From positions 78,131-142,130 of the forward strand of contig NZ_BJYS01000019.1 of the NCBI RefSeq assembly GCF_007991635.1: a stretch of DNA of 64,000 bases, in the 5' to 3' direction. The notes under the pieces were generated by a model. That model did not search any database, was not told the origin of the DNA, and saw only the letters and a program-made list of their open reading frames with translations. Source of the DNA: Adhaeribacter aerolatus (lineage in GTDB: Bacteria; Bacteroidota; Bacteroidia; Cytophagales; Hymenobacteraceae). The first letter of the stretch is position 1. Each line of letters starts with the position of its first letter. The position numbers and the translations under genes are program-made. This document shows positions 44,514-51,888 of the stretch, piece after piece.

Positions 44514-45759
44514 ACCAACGCCTAAAGTAGTAGTGTTGCCGCATTTTGCTTTTGCAGCGCTTTCCTTTCTGTTTCTGGCTGTTCTGTTATTTTTCTCCAA
44601 GGAAGCTTTGGTTGCCCATTATTTTCACCCCAAGCTACTTACCCTTACCCACGTAGCCGTATTGGGTTGGGCTACCATGGTCATTTTCGGGTCTTTGTAC
44701 CAGTTATTGCCGGTTATTTTGCAGGTGCCGTTGTACAGCGCCAGGCTGGCCTTATTTACCTTCGGCTTTCTGGCTGCCGGCACTTTATTGCTGTCGTACG
44801 CCTTCTGGACTTTTTCGGTAGGGCTGCCACTACACCTGGCCGCTTGTTTTTTGGTAATTGCCTTCCTGCTTTTTAACCTTAACCTGTTTCAAACCACCCG
44901 CCAAACCAAAACCTGGTCCGTAGAAGCAGATTTTATTTTAACCTCGGGCCTTTGGTTGCTGATAACGGGTATTATCGGGTTGCTGATGGCCTTTAATTTT
45001 TCTTATCCGTTTCTGAAAGAATCGCACCTGCATTATTTAAAGTTACACGCCCACGTAGGCATGGCCGGCTGGTTTCTGTTGCTGATAATTGGTGTTGGTT
45101 CCAAATTGTTGCCCATGTTTTTGCTTACGCACAAACTGCCGGTTAATTTACTTTCGTGGAGTTATTACCTGATTAACCTGGGTTTACTGCTGTTCAGCGT
45201 CGATCATTTATTTCTGCACACGCCATACCAGGTGGTATACGGCCTGGCCATAGGCACTGGTATGTTCCTGTTCATCATATTTGTGGTAGTGGCTTACCGC
45301 CGCCGGTTGCGCAAAAAAGTAGACGCGGGCATGCAACTATCGTTAATAGCAGTGGTGCTGATGGCATTGCCGGTGGTGTTGGTGGTGGCCGTAAGTGAGC
45401 CGGTAATAATGCCCGAGAAAACCCGTTTGCAATGGTACCTGGTTTATGGCATTTCTATTTTCCTGGGTTTTATTTCGGCTTTAATATTAGGACAAACTTA
45501 TAAAACACTGCCTTTTATTGTGTGGATGCACCGCTACCAGCACCTGGTGGGCAAACAGCCGGTGCCCCAACCCAAAGATTTATATTCGGAACGCTGGGTG
45601 CAGTGGCAGAATATTAGTTATCTGTTGGGTTTTATTTCCTTACTGGCCGGCGTAGCGTGGGCACAACCCATCCTGCTGCATACCGGCAGCGGTCTGTTTT
45701 TGCTGACCGCTATTATCTATAATATTAATGTATTTAAACTATTGGGCAAGGGCCTGTAA
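44494..45759 (+). CDS. Twelve-TM heme-copper-oxidase-subunit-I-like (NnrS-like) membrane protein
   Basis: This 421-residue protein has about twelve hydrophobic segments. Two similar loops carry histidine motifs, HPKLLTLTHVAVLGWATM and HYLKLHAHVGMAGWFLLL, in the style of subunit I of heme-copper oxidases or NnrS. The MGSLYQLLPV and GVGSKLLPMF segments after them support an internal repeat. It is coupled to the DUF1858-DUF2249 gene by a 20-base overlap and precedes the DUF59 gene by 21 bases. It is related to the protein at 29818. It may handle NO or heme in the membrane, but the activity is not known. Confidence 0.72.
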   Translation: MNLLTAKPTPKVVVLPHFAFAALSFLFLAVLLFFSKEALVAHYFHPKLLTLTHVAVLGWATMVIFGSLYQLLPVILQVPLYSARLALFTFGFLAAGTLLLSYAFWTFSVGLPLHLAACFLVIAFLLFNLNLFQTTRQTKTWSVEADFILTSGLWLLITGIIGLLMAFNFSYPFLKESHLHYLKLHAHVGMAGWFLLLIIGVGSKLLPMFLLTHKLPVNLLSWSYYLINLGLLLFSVDHLFLHTPYQVVYGLAIGTGMFLFIIFVVVAYRRRLRKKVDAGMQLSLIAVVLMALPVVLVVAVSEPVIMPEKTRLQWYLVYGISIFLGFISALILGQTYKTLPFIVWMHRYQHLVGKQPVPQPKDLYSERWVQWQNISYLLGFISLLAGVAWAQPILLHTGSGLFLLTAIIYNINVFKLLGKGL

Positions 45760-45780
45760 CATTAAGAAAAGAATTTCACC

Positions 45781-46146
45781 ATGACACCGGAACAAAATTT
45801 TGGCGAGCATATCTACGAGTTGTTAAAGCAAGTAATAGACCCGGAAATTGGCTTAAACATTGTAGATTTGGGATTAGTATACGAAGTGGCTTTGGCAGAA
45901 GATAAAACCATAACTGTTACCATGACCTTAACTTCGCCCGGCTGCCCCATGGGCCAAATGATTACGGGTGCGGTTAACAACGTGCTGGAAAAGCATTACC
46001 CGGATTATAATATTAAAGTTGATTTGGTATGGATACCCATGTGGGATGCCGATATGATTTCGGAAGCCGGCCAGGCCCAGTTAAACGGCGGCTACCAGCC
46101 GCAGCAACGCGATCACGGCGGTAGCTTGTGGGACCGGTTTTTTTAG
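45781..46146 (+). CDS. DUF59/MIP18-family Fe-S assembly factor (SufT/PaaD-like)
   Basis: This 121-residue protein has the MIP18 domain motifs VIDPEIGLNIVDLGLVYEV and TMTLTSPGCPMGQMI, including the conserved Asp-Pro-Glu and the reactive Cys of SPGCPM. Such proteins assist maturation of Fe-S proteins. Its C-terminus ends in a Gln/Gly/His-rich tail (GGYQPQQRDHGG). It is the last gene of the nor operon, 21 bases after the NnrS-like gene, and fits a cluster-repair function alongside RIC. Confidence 0.9.
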   Translation: MTPEQNFGEHIYELLKQVIDPEIGLNIVDLGLVYEVALAEDKTITVTMTLTSPGCPMGQMITGAVNNVLEKHYPDYNIKVDLVWIPMWDADMISEAGQAQLNGGYQPQQRDHGGSLWDRFF

Positions 46147-46312
46147 AAAAAGAAATTATTTACCTCTTCTCTTTAAATAAACCAACAGTTTCGAATTTTG
46201 CCAGTATACTTACCTCTGATTACACCGAATAAAAATCCGTTTAAGAATATTGCCTGATAGATTTTAGGAAATGCTTTGCCAACGGGTACAGAAAATTTAA
46301 TTAAAAATAATC

Positions 46313-46326
46313 GGGTAAGTTTACCC
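46313..46326 (+). promoter_or_regulatory. Candidate operator before the second Rrf2 gene
   Basis: GGGTAA-GT-TTACCC is a perfect 6-2-6 dyad located eight bases before the Rrf2 start at 46335. The location favours autorepression by the encoded regulator. The same half-site GGTAA occurs twice as a direct repeat (33592-33609 region) in front of the other Rrf2 gene. Confidence 0.5.
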
Positions 46327-46334
46327 CCAATGGT

Positions 46335-46835
46335 ATGTTAACGAAAACTTCCGAATATGCTTTGCGCTCCATTGTTTACGTAGCGATGCAGGCAGCCGAA
46401 GGTAAAAAAATAGGGATTAAAGAAATAGCCAAGGAATTAGAATTGCCGCTGCATTTTATCGGTAAAATTTTACAGGATTTGGTGCGTAAAGGAATTATCG
46501 CTTCTATTAAAGGACCTAACGGCGGATTTTACCTGAGCCGTCCGGCCAGCGAAATAACCATTATGGAGGTGGTGCGCGTAATTGATGGCGTAGAAGCTTT
46601 TAAAAGATGTGGCTTGGGTTTAAAACATTGCTCCGACACCCACCCTTGCCCGCTGCACCACGATTTTAAAAAATACCGTGATGGTTTAGCTACCTTATTC
46701 TCTACCAAAACCATCCGGGATCTGGTGCAGGATATTCAGAATGGGCATGCATTCATTCGCAACCGCCCCGAAACAGCAGCAATGTCTTTTATGATATCAC
46801 CGGATATAGATAAGTTGCCGGATGAAAATTTTTAA
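46335..46835 (+). CDS. Rrf2-family Fe-S transcriptional regulator (NsrR-like)
   Basis: This 166-residue Rrf2 regulator has the winged helix (TSEYALRSIVYVAM, LPLHFIGKILQDLVR, SIKGPNGGFYLSRP) and three cysteines at residues 92, 99 and 105 (RCGLGLKHCSDTHPC). These lie at exactly the positions seen in the Rrf2 protein at 33114. The C-terminal tail is about 20 residues longer. The Fe-S cluster is expected to sense NO. It follows the nor operon after a 188-base gap with its own palindrome, so it is likely autoregulated. Which of the two Rrf2 proteins controls which genes is not decidable from sequence. Confidence 0.88.
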   Translation: MLTKTSEYALRSIVYVAMQAAEGKKIGIKEIAKELELPLHFIGKILQDLVRKGIIASIKGPNGGFYLSRPASEITIMEVVRVIDGVEAFKRCGLGLKHCSDTHPCPLHHDFKKYRDGLATLFSTKTIRDLVQDIQNGHAFIRNRPETAAMSFMISPDIDKLPDENF

Positions 46836-46860
46836 ACGTTTAAATACTTTTTCGTTTTTC

Positions 46861-46895
46861 GCCCATAAAGCTTTTAAACTTTATGGGCTTTTTTT
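46861..46895 (+). terminator. Terminator after the second Rrf2 gene
   Basis: GCCCATAAAG (46861-46870) and CTTTATGGGC (46879-46888) pair perfectly around an 8-base loop and run into seven Ts. It closes the nor/Rrf2 region 26 bases after the stop. Confidence 0.92.
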
Positions 46896-47029
46896 AATTC
46901 AAAAATATTCCGGCAGTTTCAGTTTGGGTTATTAACCAAAGTCCTCTCAGAATATTTAAGAAATATTTTTACGGCTACTCCTTTCAGAACGGATTATTAA
47001 CTATTATTCCTTAGTTTTTAATTACCGCC

Positions 47030-48574
47030 ATGAAAAGAGCCTTTTACCTTCTATTTGCTTTTTCTTTTTCTGCTGCTACTGCTCAAAATATAAAACCCTC
47101 CCCGGTCGGCCAATATCCGCCACCGGTCAGTTTTACCACCCAGAAAGACCACCAGCACATGCTGAAACAATTAGGTATCAAGTCACTTAGGCCCGGCCCC
47201 AGTGGAAATCCTGCCGATCCGAATGCAGCCAATTACGACGAGGCTCTGGCTAATCCGTACCCGAATTTACCCGAGGTATTAACTTTAAATAACGGCAAAA
47301 AAGTAACTACCCCAGCCATGTGGTGGAAGCAACGTCGCCCCGAAATTGTAGAAGCTTTTGAGAGAGAAGTATTCGGCCGGGTACCTCCAAAAGTGCCTAA
47401 AGTGACCTGGAAAGTAGCCATAGCCGAAAGAGAAATGGTAGGTTTTATTCCGGTTAACGCCAAACAGTTAATCGGGCAGGTAGATAATTCGGAATACCCC
47501 TTACTGGACGTAAATATTGCCATGACGGTGGTAACCCCGGCCAATGCCCAAGGTCCGGTACCGGTGCTGATGATGTTTGGCCGCAGCGCTTTACCTGCCC
47601 CGGCCCAGCCACCCAAAGAAAGTTTAGAAAAGATAAACGCTGCTCTTAAAGAATTGCTGGTGAAAAGCGATCCTTCGTTAAAAGCAGTTTTTGAACAATA
47701 TCCGGCCTATAATCCTATTACATCTACTGCTGTTAATCCCTTTGGTCCGCCACCGGCCGGCGATCCGCCTACCCCTAATCAATTACTGGCGGCCGGCTGG
47801 GGTTATGTTTTAATTGAACCCGGCACGATTCAGGCCGACAATGGCGCAGGCCTAACCAAAGGTATTATCGGTTTGGTAAACAAAGGGCAACCCCGCAAAC
47901 CGGAAGATTGGGGTGCTTTACGGGCCTGGGCGTGGGGTGCTTCGCGTGGCTTGGATTATCTGGAGACCGACCCCACAGTGGATTCCAAAAAAGTAGGGAT
48001 TGAAGGCGTATCGCGGTACGGAAAAGCCGCCTTGGTGGCCATGGCATTCGACCAGCGTTTTGCTTTAGCCCTGATTGGTTCGTCGGGTGAAGGCGGGGCT
48101 AAATTACACCGGCGTAACTTTGGCGAAGCCGTAGAGAATTTAACTGCTGCCGGCGAATACCACTGGATGGCGGGTAACTTCCTGAAGTACGGCGCGGCGG
48201 AAGCTACTTTTGGCGCTAAAACGGCAAACGACCTACCGGTAGATGCTCACCAGTTAATTGCCCTTTGTGCACCCCGACCTACCTTTATCAGTTATGGTAT
48301 CCCGGAAAAAGGCGATGCAAAATGGCTCGACCAGCAAGGCAGCTACATGGCTGCGGTAGCCACCGGATCGGTGTTTAAATTATTAGGCGCCAGAGACCTG
48401 GGTGTTAATCAGGATTATAAAACAGCTAAAATGCCGGCCGTAAACGTAAGTTTGCTGGATGGCGAACTGGCCTGGCGGCAACACGATGGCGGCCATACCG
48501 ATGCGCCTAATATTAAGTATTTTATTCCGTGGGCCAACAAAATGATTAAATATACCTATTCAACTACCAGGTAA
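47030..48574 (+). CDS. CE15-family glucuronoyl-methylesterase-like alpha/beta hydrolase
   Basis: This 514-residue secreted hydrolase has a Sec signal peptide (MKRAFYLLFAFSFSAATAQ). The nucleophile motif EGVSRYGKAALV (Ser328) and GSSGEGGAKL are typical of carbohydrate esterase family 15, and the C-terminal HDGGHTD (His485 or His489) supplies the catalytic histidine. CE15 enzymes cleave ester bonds between glucuronoxylan and lignin. The N-terminal 100 residues contain a Gly/Pro-rich linker. It starts a pair of secreted esterase genes with the SGNH hydrolase at 48796, 221 bases downstream, suggesting plant polysaccharide use. Family assignment is good, substrate less certain. Confidence 0.82.
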   Translation: MKRAFYLLFAFSFSAATAQNIKPSPVGQYPPPVSFTTQKDHQHMLKQLGIKSLRPGPSGNPADPNAANYDEALANPYPNLPEVLTLNNGKKVTTPAMWWKQRRPEIVEAFEREVFGRVPPKVPKVTWKVAIAEREMVGFIPVNAKQLIGQVDNSEYPLLDVNIAMTVVTPANAQGPVPVLMMFGRSALPAPAQPPKESLEKINAALKELLVKSDPSLKAVFEQYPAYNPITSTAVNPFGPPPAGDPPTPNQLLAAGWGYVLIEPGTIQADNGAGLTKGIIGLVNKGQPRKPEDWGALRAWAWGASRGLDYLETDPTVDSKKVGIEGVSRYGKAALVAMAFDQRFALALIGSSGEGGAKLHRRNFGEAVENLTAAGEYHWMAGNFLKYGAAEATFGAKTANDLPVDAHQLIALCAPRPTFISYGIPEKGDAKWLDQQGSYMAAVATGSVFKLLGARDLGVNQDYKTAKMPAVNVSLLDGELAWRQHDGGHTDAPNIKYFIPWANKMIKYTYSTTR

Positions 48575-48795
48575 TGGCAGGGTACTCATTTGGCAAAATG
48601 CTGAAGTAATGTAAAGAGTACCGGAATAACAGAATAGCAGCCGTCCATACGAGTTTGGCGAGAAATTTAAATTTACTTTTATTCTTTTATGATAGCAGTT
48701 TCGACAAGCACCATGTAATAAATTCCAAGCGCTATAGAATGTCTAAATAAAATAATCCCCTAAAGTCTGTTATCTTTTTAATCTGGAAAAATCAA

Positions 48796-49779
48796 ATGAT
48801 TCGATTAAGTTGTACCCGGAAATCCAAGGGTTCGTATATAATATCCTTGCTTCTAATATTCCTGGGGTTATGGATAAGTAACGCAGCCGCGGCCCAATCC
48901 AGATCGCCTTTCCCGAAAAAAGCAAAACGCATTTTATTCCTGGGCAACAGCATAACGTATGCCGGTAAATATATTTCGGATATAGAGGCTTACTTTATTT
49001 CGCATTACCCCAAACAGCAGTATGAATTTGTAAACGTAGGATTGCCCAGCGAAACGGTTTCGGGTTTGAGCGAGGAAGACCACGCCGACGGTAAATTCCC
49101 CCGGCCTGATTTGCGCGAACGCCTGGGCCGAGTGTTGGCCCTAGTTAAGCCCGACGTGGTTTTTGCCTGTTACGGCATGAACGATGGTATTTACCTGCCT
49201 TTCGATGAAAGTCGTTTTCAGGCTTTCCGCAACGGCATTAATTGGTTACATTCCGAATTGGTAAAAAGTGGCGCCAAAAGAATTATCCATTTAACACCAC
49301 CCGTACACGATGATAAATTATTGGGAACGCAAGGTTATAATTTGGTGCTGGATAAATATTCCGAATGGCTGTTATCCCAAAGAGATTCACTGCAGTGGGA
49401 AGTGGCCGATATACATACGCCCATGACTGCCTACCTGAATACCCAAGGGCAAACCCAGCCAGGTTTTAAACTGGCCCAGGATGGGGTACATCCCGGCGAG
49501 TTGGGCCACTGGCTCATGGCAAAAACCACTTTGCAGTATTTGGGTGAGGAAGTAGGTGAGGCACCGGATGTTCTTACTACTTTACAGGTGCACCCGCGGG
49601 GAGAAGAAATTTATAAGCTGGTGAGTAAGCGGCAGGCCATCATGAAAGATGCCTGGTTAAAAGCCACAGGTTTTAAACGCCCCGGTATGGCGCCCGGACT
49701 ACCTTTAACCGAGGCTAAACAGCAATATATTCAGCTAGAAAAGGAAATACGAGCTTTGTTGAAAGAAAAGGCTGATTAA
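48796..49779 (+). CDS. SGNH/GDSL-family hydrolase
   Basis: This 327-residue secreted esterase or lipase has a signal peptide (about 1-34, ending AAAAQS). Block I is ILFLGNSITYAG with nucleophile Ser52, block III is ACYGMNDG, and block V is DGVHPGELGHW with the catalytic Asp and His. Family members deacylate carbohydrates or lipids. It follows the CE15 gene and may be part of the same plant-polymer degrading unit. The C-terminal 70 residues are charged and probably helical. Confidence 0.88.
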   Translation: MIRLSCTRKSKGSYIISLLLIFLGLWISNAAAAQSRSPFPKKAKRILFLGNSITYAGKYISDIEAYFISHYPKQQYEFVNVGLPSETVSGLSEEDHADGKFPRPDLRERLGRVLALVKPDVVFACYGMNDGIYLPFDESRFQAFRNGINWLHSELVKSGAKRIIHLTPPVHDDKLLGTQGYNLVLDKYSEWLLSQRDSLQWEVADIHTPMTAYLNTQGQTQPGFKLAQDGVHPGELGHWLMAKTTLQYLGEEVGEAPDVLTTLQVHPRGEEIYKLVSKRQAIMKDAWLKATGFKRPGMAPGLPLTEAKQQYIQLEKEIRALLKEKAD

Positions 49780-49976
49780 AAATATTAATATTAGCTATCA
49801 AATCAGCGAAAATATATTCACAACCGCATCAACTCGGATTACAAAAATTTAACCAAACAGCTTTGTTCTTAAAAATCAAACCCCAACCGGAGTCTGGTCT
49901 GTAAATCAATTTGTTCTCTTTCATTCCTAATCCTCAACTTCCTTTATTAGCTAGCACCTAAATACTTAAAGGTAAT

Positions 49977-50005
49977 AAAAGACCTGTTTTAGCAGGTCTT
50001 TTTTT
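49977..50005. terminator. Bidirectional terminator
   Basis: AAAAGACCTG (49977-49986) and CAGGTCTTTT (49993-50002) pair perfectly around a 6-base loop and continue into TTT. It lies between the converging SGNH and DinB genes. Confidence 0.85.
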
Positions 50006-50007
50006 AT

Positions 50008-50553
50008 TCAGTAACTATTGGTTTGTGCCGTGCTTTCCAGTACCCGAACGGTAACCAAAAGCTGCCCGACGTGGCGGGTTGTATGCTCGGCAGCATGAAC
50101 CAGTAAACCCAGCACGGTAGAAGGAATCTGAGCCCGACCAACGCCACGGGTTTGGGTTAACGTATTTTCGTCGGTAGAAATAAGCTGCTGAATGGCTTTA
50201 TCTACCTGGTGGTGAAATGCTTGTGCCATTTTTTTTGAAGTTGTAGGTGGTTCAACGGGTTTTCCTTCAGTTGCCAGAGCCGCCAGTTGGGCACTGTTTA
50301 GCTGTTCGCCGCGGGCATAAGTAAAAAGCCGATCTAACACGCCGGATAAATGCTGCAAATGGAACCCCGGGGTGGCTACCTGGCCGGGCCGGCTCCAAAG
50401 AAGGTGTTCCGGAAAGTTTTCCATCAAGGTTTCCACTTCTTCGCGGGCCTGAAGCAAGGCATGGGCTACGGGCTGCAGCAGCGGCGGCACATCCTGAAAG
50501 GGGCCCCGTAACCATACTTCCAATTTCTTTTCTTTAGATTCAGGTACTGGCAT
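50008..50553 (-). CDS. DinB-family four-helix protein
   Basis: This 181-residue protein has the DinB/YfiT metal-dependent fold pattern. A helix ends in GFHLQHLSGVLDRLF with a histidine, and HAAEHTTRHVGQLLVT gives the C-terminal metal-binding His motif. DinB-family proteins include thiol transferases that use bacillithiol or mycothiol, and many of unknown function. No signal peptide is seen. It converges with the SGNH hydrolase gene on a shared terminator. The ATCTAAAC leader precedes the start by a few bases. Confidence 0.85.
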   Translation of the reverse strand: MPVPESKEKKLEVWLRGPFQDVPPLLQPVAHALLQAREEVETLMENFPEHLLWSRPGQVATPGFHLQHLSGVLDRLFTYARGEQLNSAQLAALATEGKPVEPPTTSKKMAQAFHHQVDKAIQQLISTDENTLTQTRGVGRAQIPSTVLGLLVHAAEHTTRHVGQLLVTVRVLESTAQTNSY

Positions 50554-50816
50554 CTGTTTAGATTTAAAAAGGATATTTAAGGATGATTTTCAGGGATATA
50601 TGCTTCATTCATAAAACATTCCATAGGCTTTTACTAATGTAGGTTTAACGGCAACCAGCAATTGTTAATGAATTTAATTTTAAAGGCAAAATACCTGGTT
50701 TCGACGAACAAATAGGGCCATTGAACTAATATTTTAAATTGTGGCTTCTGCAGTGTTTAATTTTGGATAACAAATAATATAATATAATATATCTATTCTT
50801 TAAAAACATCAAGTTT

Positions 50817-50966
50817 ATGGCATCTATTTACGTGGTAATATGGCTACTGCTGCTGGCTAATATCGGGTTATTATTTATTGCCCGTTTTGTGCTGAAATTA
50901 TCTGAATCTAAATCAAAGGATTTAAAAAATTATTATACGCAGCAAAAAACTGTTTATCGGAATTAA
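50817..50966 (+). CDS. Small single-span membrane protein (49 residues)
   Basis: An ATG at 50817 opens a 49-codon frame ending at TAA 50964-50966. It encodes one hydrophobic segment (IYVVIWLLLLANIGLLFIA, residues 4-22) followed by a basic tail (SESKSKDLKNYYTQQK). It stands alone in an 868-base region between DinB and the molybdenum hydroxylase genes and does not overlap a larger frame. The clear hydrophobic-then-charged organisation supports a real small membrane protein. No homologue was recognised. Confidence 0.5.
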   Translation: MASIYVVIWLLLLANIGLLFIARFVLKLSESKSKDLKNYYTQQKTVYRN

Positions 50967-51421
50967 GGTTTATCAAATTTAATAACAACGTTGCCAGGTA
51001 TAAATCAGCCGGCGTTGAGAATAAAGCTCCCCATCAAATTATTACCAATTTTCCGGTATTTTCATTTACCATCCCTATTTATACTTGCCTTCATTACAAT
51101 TCTGAATCTTGGCCTCTCCGTTAAGAAATAATTTTCTCCACCGATTATTCCTTCACAAAAGAACTTTCGATCTTTTTCTGGTGCCAAGCCTACTTACAGA
51201 TCAACAATTATAATCCTTCCGGTTGCTATTTATTATTTAATTAATTCACTTCAACCAAAGACAGGGTTTTTCTAATAATACTTTGGAAGCATCACAATGC
51301 CTGGTAAAAGTAAATTTGTACGGCAGCCTTACCTGAGGGCCAAGTTTGGGTGTATTACTTCTTGTCTTTTTCATGGAAAATTTATAGGTTTATTCTTTTA
51401 CACACCTATAAATAAGCAACG
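50967..51421. other. Intergenic region before the molybdenum hydroxylase genes
   Basis: This 455-base AT-rich spacer contains the inverted repeat annotated at 51380-51413. A 47-codon ORF beginning near 51298 overlaps the start of the downstream gene and was not accepted. Nothing else was recognised, and the 263 bases at 50554-50816 before the small protein are likewise featureless. Confidence 0.4.
51380..51413 (+). promoter_or_regulatory. Inverted repeat just upstream of the 2Fe-2S subunit gene
   Basis: ATTTATAGGT (51380-51389) and ACCTATAAAT (51404-51413) are exact inverted repeats with a 14-base spacer, ending eight bases before the ATG at 51422. It could be an operator with half-sites on one helix face or a leader hairpin hiding the start codon. 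No protein is assigned. Confidence 0.45.
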
Positions 51422-51874
51422 ATGGAACTTCAGGTAAACGGAGTAAAGCGCAATAGTAAAGCCACGCCCGATTCGAGTCTGTTGAGTGTATTACGCGACG
51501 AATTTGACCTGACCGGTACGAAATACGGGTGCGGGGAAGGTCAGTGCGGGGCTTGTACGGTTTTACTAGACGGCAAAGCGGTCCGTTCCTGCCGTACTCC
51601 GCTAAGCGCCACCCAGGGCAAGAAAATTACCACCATCGAAGGACTGGAGGTAAAAGGAAAACTACATCCGGTGCAGGAAGCATATTTAAAGGTTGATGTA
51701 TTTCAGTGCGGTTATTGTGCCTCGGGCATGGTTATGTCTACAGTGGCTTTGCTGAATAATTATCCTAACCCAACCGAAGAACAAATTAAGGATTTTATGA
51801 ATGGGAATATTTGCCGTTGCGGCACTTACCCCCGGATTGTTAAAGCAATTAATGAAGCGGCCGCCAAGGTCTAA
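51422..51874 (+). CDS. (2Fe-2S)-binding subunit of a molybdenum hydroxylase (isoquinoline 1-oxidoreductase/aldehyde oxidoreductase type)
   Basis: This 150-residue protein has two 2Fe-2S clusters: the plant-ferredoxin motif GCGEGQCGACTVLLDG and the C-terminal four-helix motif CGYCASGM with CRCGTYPRI. It passes electrons from the molybdenum centre of the large subunit encoded 14 bases downstream. No FAD-subunit gene is present, as in the isoquinoline 1-oxidoreductase and periplasmic aldehyde oxidase group. It has no signal peptide, so it would have to travel with its Tat-exported partner. Confidence 0.93.
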   Translation: MELQVNGVKRNSKATPDSSLLSVLRDEFDLTGTKYGCGEGQCGACTVLLDGKAVRSCRTPLSATQGKKITTIEGLEVKGKLHPVQEAYLKVDVFQCGYCASGMVMSTVALLNNYPNPTEEQIKDFMNGNICRCGTYPRIVKAINEAAAKV

Positions 51875-51888
51875 ACCGGTATAAAACC

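Noticed and set aside
51298..51440. A roughly 47-codon ATG frame running into the 2Fe-2S subunit gene
   Set aside because: Overlaps the well-supported gene in another frame and encodes no recognisable pattern.
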